Assembly: GCF_001646945.1 (NCBI RefSeq)
Contig: NZ_LUTV01000002.1
Span: 94,697-158,696, forward strand
Direction of reading: 5' to 3'
DNA: 64,000 bases
Source of the DNA: Endozoicomonas ascidiicola
GTDB taxonomy: Bacteria; Pseudomonadota; Gammaproteobacteria; Pseudomonadales; Endozoicomonadaceae
Under the pieces are notes generated by a model, which saw only the letters and a list, made by a program, of their open reading frames with translations, was not told the DNA's origin and made no database searches. How positions within the stretch are numbered: the stretch's first letter is position 1; each line of letters starts with the position of its first letter. The position numbers and the translations under genes were made by a program. Of the stretch, positions 27,443 to 36,397 are shown one piece after another.

Positions 27443-28608
27443 CGGCTAACCCTCCCCCCACTGGCCCGTGAACTATTCACGCGCTTGTTCAATTCTTCCG
27501 TCACCCGGTTAGTAATCTCATTCAAATCCTGAGTAGACAACTGTTTGGATGGCATGGCGCTGTTGCTGCTGGACTGCATAATCTTGTCCAGTGGCAGGTA
27601 CATCATGTTATTTCCACCTTCAACATCCACCAGAACCTTGTTGGATTTACTCAGCACTTCCTCAATGGTTTCAATATACAGACGCTCACGGGTTACATCC
27701 GGTGCACGCTTGTACTCGGTTAGCAGCTTCACGAAACGATCAGCTTCACCTTCAGAACGTGACACAACCTCATCACGGTAACCATTGGAGTTTTCGATGA
27801 TACGCTGAGCCTGACCACGGGCTTCAGGAACCACCTTATTGGCGTAAACCTGAGCCTTGTTCTTGGCACGCTCTTCGTCCTCACGGGCACGAATTACATC
27901 GTCAAACGCCGCCTGCACTTCCTTGGGAGGATGCGCACTTTCGATGTTGACCTTGGCCACATTCAGACCAGAGCCGTAGTTATTCAGGTATGCCTGCAAA
28001 CGTTCACGCACTTCAACACCCATGACCTCACGGCCTTCGGTCAGTACCTGATACATTTCAGAACCACCCACTACATGACGCAATGCGCTCTGAGTCGCCT
28101 CTTCAAGGCTGACCAGTGGCTTGGCAACATTCAGCACGTAATCCTGGATGTTATCAATGTTGTACTGAACGGACATGGAGACTTCTACAATGTTTTCGTC
28201 TTCAGTCAGCATCTGCTGGAGAAGATTGTAGGTACGCAGTTCCGTCACACGCTCCTGAAACTTTTGTTCAATTGGAGGAAAGTACATGTGCAAACCAGCA
28301 CCAACAGTAGAGTGGTATTCACCAAAACGGAGAATGACGGCCTGCTCTTTTTCATCCACGGTATAGACGGCATTCCACAGATAAGCGATTGCCGCCAGAA
28401 TCAAAATGCCGATGAACATTCCAGAAGACGAACCGCTTTGAGCGCCACCGCCGCCGGAGCTGCCTTTTCGGCCTCCACCGAACATTCCGTTCAGTTTATC
28501 CTGAAATTTACGAAAAGCATCATCCAGGTCCGGTGGTCCCTGCTTATCGCCTTTGTTACCACCGCCCCATGGATCCTGGTTATTTCCACCCGGCTCGTTC
28601 CAGGCCAT
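27439..28608 (-). CDS. hflK: Protease modulator HflK
   Basis: The 389-residue partner of HflC begins with the Gly/Asn-rich MAWNEPGGNNQDPWGGG, typical of HflK, followed by a glycine-rich linker, one membrane helix at about 65-85 and the SPFH domain (YTVDEKEQAVILRFGEY). The coiled region includes EARGQAQRIIENSNGYRDEV. The C-terminus is Ser/Arg-rich. In most relatives hflX lies directly upstream. Here a hemerythrin gene and a 287-base gap intervene, so hflK likely has its own promoter. Confidence 0.96.
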   Translation of the reverse strand: MAWNEPGGNNQDPWGGGNKGDKQGPPDLDDAFRKFQDKLNGMFGGGRKGSSGGGGAQSGSSSGMFIGILILAAIAYLWNAVYTVDEKEQAVILRFGEYHSTVGAGLHMYFPPIEQKFQERVTELRTYNLLQQMLTEDENIVEVSMSVQYNIDNIQDYVLNVAKPLVSLEEATQSALRHVVGGSEMYQVLTEGREVMGVEVRERLQAYLNNYGSGLNVAKVNIESAHPPKEVQAAFDDVIRAREDEERAKNKAQVYANKVVPEARGQAQRIIENSNGYRDEVVSRSEGEADRFVKLLTEYKRAPDVTRERLYIETIEEVLSKSNKVLVDVEGGNNMMYLPLDKIMQSSSNSAMPSKQLSTQDLNEITNRVTEELNKRVNSSRASGGRVSR

Positions 28609-28775
28609 ATATGTCTCCGTAGAGTCAGTATCTAATTGAATATTGGTCGCGCATCCCTAGCTTCTACAGACGATCGCGCAAGACAAAATCGCCCGTCATC
28701 GACATTCACTCCACCACAGAGGGGTTGAAAATGCAATGAACCAGTACCGCCAGAACTCATAGTGTACCTTATAAT

Positions 28776-28794
28776 TGCGTTCAAGCTGAACGCA
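28776..28794. promoter_or_regulatory. Perfect palindrome upstream of hflK
   Basis: TGCGTTCA-AGC-TGAACGCA is a perfect 8-bp inverted repeat with a 3-base centre, about 170 bases before the hflK start and 100 after the hemerythrin stop. It could be a regulator site or a hairpin at a transcript end. It has no T tract. Confidence 0.4.
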
Positions 28795-28895
28795 CTTTAA
28801 AAGGCACTACCTGAAGCCAGATTGTAGGGTTTGGATAGCGAATAGCGCAAGCCGAATTAGTAAAGACCGAAACAACACTTCTTTACAATTCAACT

Positions 28896-29384
28896 TTATG
28901 AATCAAAGATACGATCCAGCCAGCTGCGTTTTTTATAGCTTGCGGCCACACCTTTGGAGAGCATAAAGGGTACATATTCACGATCTTCTTCAAGAATATG
29001 TTTACTCAGCCAGACTCTTAAAAAGTGCAGAAGCTCAAAGGTGACGTGCTGGCCATCCACAACACGCTGATGGAGACCGTTAACTTGTTCGATTAATTGA
29101 CCGTGGTGCTTTTTGTGCTCTTCATAATCTGGGTAGTCCAGAACCCGCATCAGCGCTTCTTCGACGGCAAAATGGATCCGTGTATATTCCACCAGACGAC
29201 CTAGAATTTCCGTGGCGGCTTCAGAGCCGTGATGTTCGTGAATGGCGCGGTGCAACTCATTCAGCAAATCCACCAGCACACGATGCTGGGCATCAATTTC
29301 TTCGATGCCGATGCAAAACTTGTCCGACCAGGGAAATAATTCTTCGATATCTGCCTGCACTTCTGCCGCATTCATACTCGCCAT
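28896..29384 (-). CDS. Bacteriohemerythrin-like oxygen-binding protein
   Basis: The 162-residue protein contains the di-iron ligand set of hemerythrins: H in DAQHRVLVDLLN, H in the HEHHGSE region, HFAVEE (H and E), HKKHHGQ and the final HILEEDREY. The first fold motif FPWSDKFCIGIEEIDAQH is the usual bacteriohemerythrin opening. Such proteins bind O2 reversibly, often in microaerobic or motile bacteria. No signalling domain is attached. It is inserted between hflX and hflK, which are normally adjacent. Confidence 0.93.
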   Translation of the reverse strand: MASMNAAEVQADIEELFPWSDKFCIGIEEIDAQHRVLVDLLNELHRAIHEHHGSEAATEILGRLVEYTRIHFAVEEALMRVLDYPDYEEHKKHHGQLIEQVNGLHQRVVDGQHVTFELLHFLRVWLSKHILEEDREYVPFMLSKGVAASYKKRSWLDRIFDS

Positions 29385-29578
29385 TTTGATACCCTATTTC
29401 TATTTATTCTGATAAGTCTCTCTGCATTATTTACTCATTACATACACAACAATCGTCGTTAAGTGACAATTCACGGTAGCAAATGGTGGGTTTTTAAAGC
29501 AGATGAGATTGGTATGCACAATACTGACGGGAATGATTCCCACCAGCATTGATACAGATCAATATTTTGAAAGGGTTT

Positions 29579-30874
29579 TCAAGCTAACGATGAAGAGAAG
29601 CAGTCATCCGCCAAACCTTCCTGCTTGGCAATGCGATCATAATCTGGTCGGGATACGCGGATGTGCAACACAATGTCGCCAGTCTCCGAATAACCTTCAG
29701 ACTGAATGGCGCCCAGTTTGTACAACCTCGCACGAGCCCGGCCTTGAGCCGGTTTCAAGGTTAACTCTCCCTCCAACATATCGTCAGAGAGCAACTCTTT
29801 GATGGCATCCAACAATAAATCAGTGCCAGCACCGGTGACTGCAGAAACCCAGACACGCACCGGGCGCCCTTGATCATTCCGCTGGATTTTCGGCTCAACA
29901 CCCTGCAGCAGGTCAATTTTGTTATAAACCTCCAGCATCGGGACTTCGTTGGCATCGATCTCTTTCAGCACTGACTCAACCTGATCGATATTATCCAAAC
30001 GCTCAGGATCATGGCTGTCGATCACATGGATCAGAAGATCGGATTGCCGGGTTTCTTCCAAAGTCGCTCGAAATGCTTCCACCAACTTATGCGGCAAGTG
30101 CCTTATAAATCCAACCGTATCCGCCAGAACAGCCGGCCCAATATCCTCAAGCTCAATTCTTCGTAGTGTCGGGTCCAGTGTGGCAAATAGCTGATCTGCG
30201 GCATACACCACCGATTCAGTCATGCGGTTGAAGAGCGTCGATTTACCGGCGTTGGTGTAACCCACCAGTGCAACCTGAGGCACTTCTGCTCTTACTCGGG
30301 AACGACGGCCTTGCTCACGTTGCTTACGGACTTTATCCAGTCGACGGAGGATACTTTTGATACGAACCCGCAGTAGTCGACGGTCGGTTTCCAGCTGAGT
30401 TTCACCAGGACCACGAAGACCAATACCGCCTTTTTGTCTTTCCAGGTGCGTCCAGCCACGAACCAGTCGTGTACTCGTGTGCTGAAGCTGCGCCAGTTCA
30501 ACCTGCAGTTTACCCTCAAAGGTCCGGGCACGCTGGGCAAAAATATCGAGAATCAGGCCGGTGCGATCCACTACACGACACTGAAATTCTTTTTCGAGAT
30601 TTCGTTCCTGGCTGGGGGACAGCGCATGGTTAAACAGCACAACATCCACATCGTGCAGAACCACTAGCTCACGAATTTCCTGCACCTTGCCAGGGCCAAT
30701 AAAGAAACGAGGAGTAGGATGCTTGCAAGTCGTAGAGATGAAGGCGGCAGACTCAACACCGGCGGAGCGAACCAGCTCCATGAATTCCTGGGGATCTTCC
30801 CGCTTGCGCTCATCGTTCACATCGATATGAACCAGAACTGCGGTTTCACCACCCTCATGGCGATCAAAAAACAA
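29579..30874 (-). CDS. hflX: Ribosome-associated GTPase HflX
   Basis: The 431-residue GTPase has the HflX N-terminal nucleotide-binding domain and helical linker (about 1-190, with THLERQKGGIGLRGPGETQL) and a G domain from about 195: G1 GYTNAGKSTLFNRM, G3 DTVGFIRHLPH, G4 NKID. HflX splits stalled 70S ribosomes after heat stress. The start MFFDRHEGGETAVLVHID is normal. It lies 233 bases after hfq, with a hairpin in between, so independent or partial read-through transcription is likely. Confidence 0.96.
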   Translation of the reverse strand: MFFDRHEGGETAVLVHIDVNDERKREDPQEFMELVRSAGVESAAFISTTCKHPTPRFFIGPGKVQEIRELVVLHDVDVVLFNHALSPSQERNLEKEFQCRVVDRTGLILDIFAQRARTFEGKLQVELAQLQHTSTRLVRGWTHLERQKGGIGLRGPGETQLETDRRLLRVRIKSILRRLDKVRKQREQGRRSRVRAEVPQVALVGYTNAGKSTLFNRMTESVVYAADQLFATLDPTLRRIELEDIGPAVLADTVGFIRHLPHKLVEAFRATLEETRQSDLLIHVIDSHDPERLDNIDQVESVLKEIDANEVPMLEVYNKIDLLQGVEPKIQRNDQGRPVRVWVSAVTGAGTDLLLDAIKELLSDDMLEGELTLKPAQGRARARLYKLGAIQSEGYSETGDIVLHIRVSRPDYDRIAKQEGLADDCFSSSLA

Positions 30875-31053
30875 GCATAACTCCTAAACAACCATGTCAG
30901 TAAAATGAGAATGCCGCGCTATCCCTTCTTGTTCCCATACTATGCGTGGGAATAAATACCCAATATCAAAGGGCATGGAAGCCAAGGCTCAGGGGTTTTG
31001 CAGCATTAAGAGACACAATATTTATTCGCAAACTGATATAGCAGAAACAACTA

Positions 31054-31072
31054 AAGGCGCATTAAGCGCCTT
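31054..31072 (-). terminator. Weak terminator-like hairpin after hfq
   Basis: AAGGCGC-TTAAT-GCGCCTT (minus strand) forms a 7-bp stem about 35 bases after the hfq stop, with only a short T run after it. Partial termination before hflX is plausible. Confidence 0.5.
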
Positions 31073-31107
31073 CAAGATGCAAAAAGCAAGATGCTGTTTT
31101 TCAAGCT

Positions 31108-31350
31108 TTACTCTTGCTCGCCTTCGGTACCCTGCATTGGCAGACGAACCGGACGGCTAGGAACCACAGTAGAAACAGCGTGCTTGTACACCATCTGGCT
31201 GACTGTGTTCTTAAGAAGAATCACGAACTGGTCAAATGATTCAATCTGTCCCTGAAGCTTAATACCATTAACCAGGTAAATAGAAACTGGCACACGCTCT
31301 TTGCGCAGCACATTCAGGTAAGGGTCTTGTAGAGAATGCCCTTTTGACAT
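31108..31350 (-). CDS. hfq: RNA chaperone Hfq
   Basis: The 80-residue protein has the two Sm motifs: Sm1 in [20 protein letters not shown] and Sm2 in [14 protein letters not shown]. It forms a hexamer that pairs small RNAs with mRNAs. The C-terminal tail is short ([10 protein letters not shown]). It lies between miaA and hflX, as in E. coli, although an ERIC-like repeat is inserted between miaA and hfq. Confidence 0.98.
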   Translation of the reverse strand: MSKGHSLQDPYLNVLRKERVPVSIYLVNGIKLQGQIESFDQFVILLKNTVSQMVYKHAVSTVVPSRPVRLPMQGTEGEQE

Positions 31351-31770
31351 TTCTGTACTCCTTTTAATTCTCGAGTTTTGAATAGCCTAGTTTCACTCTG
31401 GGGGAGGACTATCCGCTATACCGGCTGTGCCAGTACTAATTGTTTAATAAGTGTACAGCCTGTAGAAAGCCGACTCACATTAAGCTAACCCCACATCGTA
31501 CTCAATAAGTAATACTAGCTACTCCCGTCAGTCCTGCAGGAACTATTACGTGCACCAATGTACTATTTTGTAAAAGCCTTCAGACTAACTTCGTTCAAAA
31601 ACCCGATAGGCTTTGCTTGCCAGCAGGTTATATACCCGAAGGATTTCAAGTTGCTACGCGGCGGCAAGTAAGCGAAGCCCCGTGAGCCTACAGCGAGTAG
31701 GTGATCGGGGTGAGCGCACACAGCCAACAAAGTAGCAACCTGAAAGGCGATGGGTATAAATACGTCAGAC
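31351..31770. other. Intergenic region miaA / hfq
   Basis: This 420-base gap contains the ERIC-like repeat at 31631-31758. The remaining part from 31351 to about 31620 should hold the hfq promoter and has no plausible coding frame. The repeat ends only 12 bases before the miaA stop codon, so miaA and hfq transcripts may be separated or modulated here. Confidence 0.5.
31631..31758. repeat. ERIC-like 128-bp palindromic repeat
   Basis: Both ends start TATACCC when read inward and continue with near-matching arms ending GTTGCTAC. The core has CCCCG...CTAC...GTAG...CGGGG nested pairing and the stretch GTAGGTGATCGGGGTGAGCG, which closely resembles the conserved right half of enterobacterial ERIC (IRU) elements. 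The length of 128 bp matches ERIC (about 127 bp). Confidence 0.8.
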
Positions 31771-32721
31771 CTATATGAGGACGTTACCCAAAACTTTCAA
31801 GGCATCGCTTTCAAGATTAGGCGATAAGGTATCAAGCCAATGAACATCCGGCCACCCTCGCAGCCAGGTCAACTGTCGTTTTGCCAGCTGCCTTGTTGCG
31901 ATGATTCCTCTTTCGACCATTTCTTCGTACGAAAGTTCCCCATCTAGATACGACCATACCTGACGGTAACCAACAGAACGAACAGCTGGCATGTTGACGC
32001 TTAAATCACCACGCGCATACAACGCTTTTGCCTCATCCAGAAAGCCATTTTCCAGCATAAGTCGAAACCGCAATGCAATTCGCTCATGGAGCACAGCGCG
32101 ATCTTCCGGAGCCAGCGCAAGGCTGGTAATGTCCCAGGGCAGTTTTTGCTCATCCTGCTCTTGGTGCCACTGGCTCAGCGGTTTGCCCGTTAATTCATAA
32201 ACCTCCAGCGCCCGTTGAAGTCGCTGAGTGTCTGTCGGTTTAATGCGCTGAGCGGCTTTCGGGTCGACATCCACCAATTGCTGATGCAAAAACGCCCAAC
32301 CTTTTTCTTCTGCCGTATTCAATAAGGCCTGTCGAACACGATCATCCGCCGAAGGCATGGATGCCATACCATCACGAAGCACTTTAAAGTACATCATGGT
32401 GCCGCCCACCAGTAAAGGTATGCGGCCCCGTTTCGTGATATCCGTCATCAAGGCAATCGCATCCTGACGAAAGTCCGCTGCAGAATAGGCTTCTGATGGA
32501 TCCAGAATATCAATCAAATGGTGAGGCGCATCCGCCAGCACGTCGGGCTCGGGCTTTGCGGTGCCAATATCCATTCCCTTGTATATGAGGGCTGAATCAA
32601 CACTGATTATCTCAAATGGATACGATTTGCTGAGCGCCACAGCAAGGTCGGTTTTACCCGAAGCCGTAGGGCCCATTAAGAAGACAGCAGGAGGAAGCCG
32701 TTTTTCCTCAAATGTGGTCAT
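31771..32721 (-). CDS. miaA: tRNA dimethylallyltransferase MiaA
   Basis: The 316-residue enzyme adds the dimethylallyl group to A37 of tRNAs that read codons beginning with U. The P-loop [14 protein letters not shown] is at about 17-30, followed by [41 protein letters not shown] and the late [13 protein letters not shown] and [12 protein letters not shown]. Length is normal. It normally lies next to mutL. Here about 20 kb of other genes separate them. Confidence 0.97.
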   Translation of the reverse strand: MTTFEEKRLPPAVFLMGPTASGKTDLAVALSKSYPFEIISVDSALIYKGMDIGTAKPEPDVLADAPHHLIDILDPSEAYSAADFRQDAIALMTDITKRGRIPLLVGGTMMYFKVLRDGMASMPSADDRVRQALLNTAEEKGWAFLHQQLVDVDPKAAQRIKPTDTQRLQRALEVYELTGKPLSQWHQEQDEQKLPWDITSLALAPEDRAVLHERIALRFRLMLENGFLDEAKALYARGDLSVNMPAVRSVGYRQVWSYLDGELSYEEMVERGIIATRQLAKRQLTWLRGWPDVHWLDTLSPNLESDALKVLGNVLI

Positions 32722-32975
32722 TTAGCCGAAATTACCCAGAATTCTTGAAAACCGTTATTGTATAGGAAGATGTAGACCGTCGGTTACCGGAAAATATCCC
32801 GAGACGATGTCAGCCAGGCGTTTAATAATCATCAACTTTGCGGGATCAGCACAGAATATGGCGCTTTAGGGAAAGCCTTTTTCACTGCCAGACTGTACGC
32901 TCTCGCTCTAACTCCGGACGATCAGAACTTGATTCTGCAAAATAATAAGAAAAACCAAAGAGGCATGCTGTAACA

Positions 32976-33989
32976 ATGATCTCAGTCCCTGGTAATTATC
33001 AAGCCCTGACGCCGAACCGGTGTTACCCAGCATTTTATCGTCGTTTACTCTCGTTGTTTGCTGCCTTCTGCGGGCTTCTCTTTACCAACGTATCTACCGC
33101 TCAAGCGTCTGAAACGGAATACGCCATTATCAGTGATATGGCGAGTCAGTCACTGCTATTAGACATTGCCCTCGTGCCCGAATCTGTTCGCCTGATCACC
33201 GTAGGCGACCGTGGTCATATACTTTATTCCGACGACCACGGATCACAATGGCAACAGGCAAAAGTACCGACACAACAAATGCTCACTGCCGTTTACTTTC
33301 CTTCCTCGTCAACCGGCTATGCCGTTGGCCATGACGCTTTGATTTTAAAAACTGTCGATGCCGGTAATTCATGGCGCATCGTTTATGAAGACCGCACCCT
33401 TGAGGCCCCTTTGCTCGATGTCTGGTTTGAGAATGAAACCCGTGGCATCGCCGTTGGCGCTTTTGGCACCCTGCTTTCTACGGATGATGGCGGTAAAAGC
33501 TGGACTGATCGCACTTACGATCTGGATAACGAAGACGGCTTTCATTACAACGCCATCGCCGGAGATGGCGAAGGCAATGTCTATTTAGTAGGTGAAACCG
33601 GTTTAATCTTCCATTCCAGCGACAACGGAGACAACTGGAATCGTCTTGACAGTATTTATCAGGGCAGTCTGTTTGGTGTTTCCGCTGATAAAAAACGGGT
33701 CATGGTCTTCGGCCTTCGTGGTAATGCTTTTCTCAGCACCGACAAAGGCGACAACTGGCAACCCATTTCCACCAACCTTCAGGAAACGCTGTTTGGCTCC
33801 ACCATACTTAACAATGGTCAGGCCGTTCTTGTGGGCAATGCCGGCGCAATTGTCAAAGAGAGTCAATCAGAAGCGTGGTTAGCCACTAACAGAAGTAACC
33901 GACAGCTGTTGAATGCTCTGGCCGAAAACGCACTGGGCCAACTCATCGCAGTAGGGCAAGGCGGCATTCATAGACTGGATAGCATCTGA
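32976..33989 (+). CDS. YCF48-related beta-propeller protein, exported
   Basis: The 337-residue protein has a signal peptide ending near STAQASE (residue about 45) and then BNR/YCF48-type repeats of a seven-bladed propeller. Repeated wording includes SDDHGSQWQQ, TVDAGNSWRIVYED, STDDGGKSWTDRTYD, SSDNGDNWNRLDS and STDKGDNWQPIS. In plants and cyanobacteria YCF48 assists photosystem II assembly, but in heterotrophs this family is often found beside an RND exporter and DUF1302/DUF1329 genes, where its role is unknown. The next gene starts 62 bases later and encodes such an exporter, so they probably form an operon. Confidence 0.85.
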   Translation: MISVPGNYQALTPNRCYPAFYRRLLSLFAAFCGLLFTNVSTAQASETEYAIISDMASQSLLLDIALVPESVRLITVGDRGHILYSDDHGSQWQQAKVPTQQMLTAVYFPSSSTGYAVGHDALILKTVDAGNSWRIVYEDRTLEAPLLDVWFENETRGIAVGAFGTLLSTDDGGKSWTDRTYDLDNEDGFHYNAIAGDGEGNVYLVGETGLIFHSSDNGDNWNRLDSIYQGSLFGVSADKKRVMVFGLRGNAFLSTDKGDNWQPISTNLQETLFGSTILNNGQAVLVGNAGAIVKESQSEAWLATNRSNRQLLNALAENALGQLIAVGQGGIHRLDSI

Positions 33990-34051
33990 CAAAACTAGTC
34001 GTCGTCCGTCTTTAAAAGATAACAACAAAAATCATTATCAAGGTCGAAGCC

Positions 34052-36376
34052 ATGTCGTCTGACTTATCCACACTGCAGCACAGGCTGGAAAGGATTATTT
34101 TCACTAACCGTCCACTGGTTTGCCTGTTGATTCTGTTCGCCACTGTTCTCTTAAGCTGGAAAATGGTCACCGGACTGCGCATCGATGCCAGCTTTCAAAA
34201 AATGATTCCTATGGAACATCCGTTTATCCAGAACATGTTCCAATATATGGAGCGCTCTGGCTCTGGAAACACCCTTCGTATCGCAGTGAAAAATGATAGA
34301 GGCGATATCTTTGACCGCGAGTACATGGAGAGCCTGAAGAACATCGGCGACGATATTTTCTTTCTTTCCGGAGTAGATCGTGCCGGCGTAAAATCCCTAT
34401 GGACACCCAATGTACGCTGGACAGAAGTCACTGAGGAGGGATTTGAAGGCGGCCCGGTCATTCCCCAAACCTACGACGGTAGCCCTGAAAGCCTGGAAGA
34501 TCTCCGCAGAAATATTCTGCGCTCCGGTCAGGTTGGCCAGATTGTCGCCAATAATTTTCAGTCCAGCATTATCAGCGCACCCTTGCTGGAAAAAGATCCA
34601 ACCACTGGCGAAACGCTGGATTACGCTGCCCTTTCTGCGGAATTGGAAAATTTGCGGGAACAATACAAGGCGGAAGGCGTTAGCCTGCATATTGTCGGTA
34701 TTGCCAAGGTATTTGGTGATCTCTTTGAAGGCGTGAAAGCCATTGTCGTTTTTTTTGGCGCAGCGGTCTTTATTACCTTGATACTGCTTTACCTTTACTC
34801 ACGGTGCTGGCGCAGCACTCTGGTACCGCTGGTAACCTCTCTGGTCGCGGTAGTCTGGCAAATTGGCCTATTGGCGTCCCTGGGCTTCGGGCTTGATCTT
34901 TACTCAGTGCTGGTACCTTTTTTGATATTTGCCATCGGGGTCAGCCATGGTGTGCAGATTATTAACAGCACGGGTATAGAGGCAGCTTCTGGCATTGACA
35001 AAGTAGGTGCCGCTCGTCGTGCATTCCGGGCACTGATTATTCCGGGGATGATTGCACTGTTATCCGATGCCATCGGTTTTCTGACGCTTCTGGTCATTGA
35101 TATTCAGGTGATTCGTGATCTGGCGGTGACTGCCAGTATTGGTGTCGCAGCCATCATCATTACCAACCTGGTACTTCTGCCAGTATTAATCTCTTATCTG
35201 GGTACAGGTACAAAAGCCATTGCCAGAATTCAGGCCAACCAGAAAGTTACCGGTGGTATATGGCAGTTGCTGTCTAATTTTTCGACTCCAAAGGTAGCAC
35301 GAGTATCTCTGCTGATCGCCATCGCCGGTTTCGGTTTTGGTTTCTACCAATCTCAGGATTTGAAAGTGGGTGACCTTGATCCGGGCGCACCAGAATTCCA
35401 CCCGGATTCACGCTACAATCGAGATAACCACTTCCTTACCAGCAATTACTCCACCAGCTCAGACCTTTTTGTAATGATGGTCACCAGCGCTCCTGACCAA
35501 TGTTCATCATATCCAGTAATGGATGCCATGGATCGTTATATGTGGGAGATGGAAAATGTAGAAGGTGTGCAACAAGCCATTTCCATGGTGACTTTCTCCA
35601 AGCAAATGATCAAAGGGCTTAACGAAGGCAACCCGAAGTGGCAGACCCTTTCACGCAATGCTTATGTGCTGAATGGTTCAATCGCCAGTGCTTCATCTCT
35701 TTATAATTCTGACTGCTCCATGGCGCCGGTCATCGTATTTCTTGATGATCACAAAGCAGAAACTCTTGAGCGGATAGTGGATGCCAGTAAAGCATTCGCA
35801 GAGAAATACGACAACGAACAATTTCAGTTCCGATTGGCAACGGGTAATGCCGGCATCGCCGCAGCCACCAACGAAGTGATTGATACAGCTCAAACAGAGA
35901 TGAAAATCTGGGTCTATGCCGTGGTTTGCATCCTTGTATTGCTGACTTTCCGCTCTTTCAAAGCCGTGATCTGCATCGTGGTTCCCCTGATGCTGACGTC
36001 TGTGCTTTGTCAGGCATTGATGGCGGCATTGGGTATTGGTGTCAAAGTTGCAACATTACCGGTTATTGCGCTGGGGGTCGGCATTGGTGTGGATTACGGA
36101 ATATACATCTATAGCCGTTTAGATAGTTTCCTTAAACAAGGTATGCCATTGCAAGAGGCTTATCACAAAACTCTGCAGATCACCGGAAAAGCTGTTACGT
36201 TCACCGGCTTAACGCTGGCGATCGGTGTTGGCACCTGGATACTCTCACCACTCAAGTTTCAGGCGGATATGGGTATCCTGCTCACCTTTATGTTTGTTTG
36301 GAATATGATAGGTGCCATCTGGCTGTTACCAGCACTGGTCTGCTTTATGCACAAACAGAAAAAATCATTCTGTTGA
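34052..36376 (+). CDS. RND superfamily exporter (MMPL / COG1033 type)
   Basis: The 774-residue inner membrane protein has the RND plan: a membrane helix at about 25-45, a large periplasmic loop, five to six helices at about 225-370, a second loop, and a final helix bundle from about 620. The second bundle has the conserved ALGVGIGVDYGIYIYSRL, a typical proton-relay region of this family. Relatives include hopanoid and lipid exporters, so a hydrophobic cargo is likely (inference). It follows the YCF48-like gene, and together they mirror the DUF1302/DUF1329 cluster at 45-52 kb. Confidence 0.88.
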   Translation: MSSDLSTLQHRLERIIFTNRPLVCLLILFATVLLSWKMVTGLRIDASFQKMIPMEHPFIQNMFQYMERSGSGNTLRIAVKNDRGDIFDREYMESLKNIGDDIFFLSGVDRAGVKSLWTPNVRWTEVTEEGFEGGPVIPQTYDGSPESLEDLRRNILRSGQVGQIVANNFQSSIISAPLLEKDPTTGETLDYAALSAELENLREQYKAEGVSLHIVGIAKVFGDLFEGVKAIVVFFGAAVFITLILLYLYSRCWRSTLVPLVTSLVAVVWQIGLLASLGFGLDLYSVLVPFLIFAIGVSHGVQIINSTGIEAASGIDKVGAARRAFRALIIPGMIALLSDAIGFLTLLVIDIQVIRDLAVTASIGVAAIIITNLVLLPVLISYLGTGTKAIARIQANQKVTGGIWQLLSNFSTPKVARVSLLIAIAGFGFGFYQSQDLKVGDLDPGAPEFHPDSRYNRDNHFLTSNYSTSSDLFVMMVTSAPDQCSSYPVMDAMDRYMWEMENVEGVQQAISMVTFSKQMIKGLNEGNPKWQTLSRNAYVLNGSIASASSLYNSDCSMAPVIVFLDDHKAETLERIVDASKAFAEKYDNEQFQFRLATGNAGIAAATNEVIDTAQTEMKIWVYAVVCILVLLTFRSFKAVICIVVPLMLTSVLCQALMAALGIGVKVATLPVIALGVGIGVDYGIYIYSRLDSFLKQGMPLQEAYHKTLQITGKAVTFTGLTLAIGVGTWILSPLKFQADMGILLTFMFVWNMIGAIWLLPALVCFMHKQKKSFC

Positions 36377-36397
36377 TCAATTTGGAAAAACAGAGCA

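Noticed and set aside
32976..33989. YCF48 protein as photosystem assembly factor
   Set aside because: There are no photosynthesis genes. The neighbours are an RND exporter and, further away, DUF1302/DUF1329, so the photosynthetic role does not apply.
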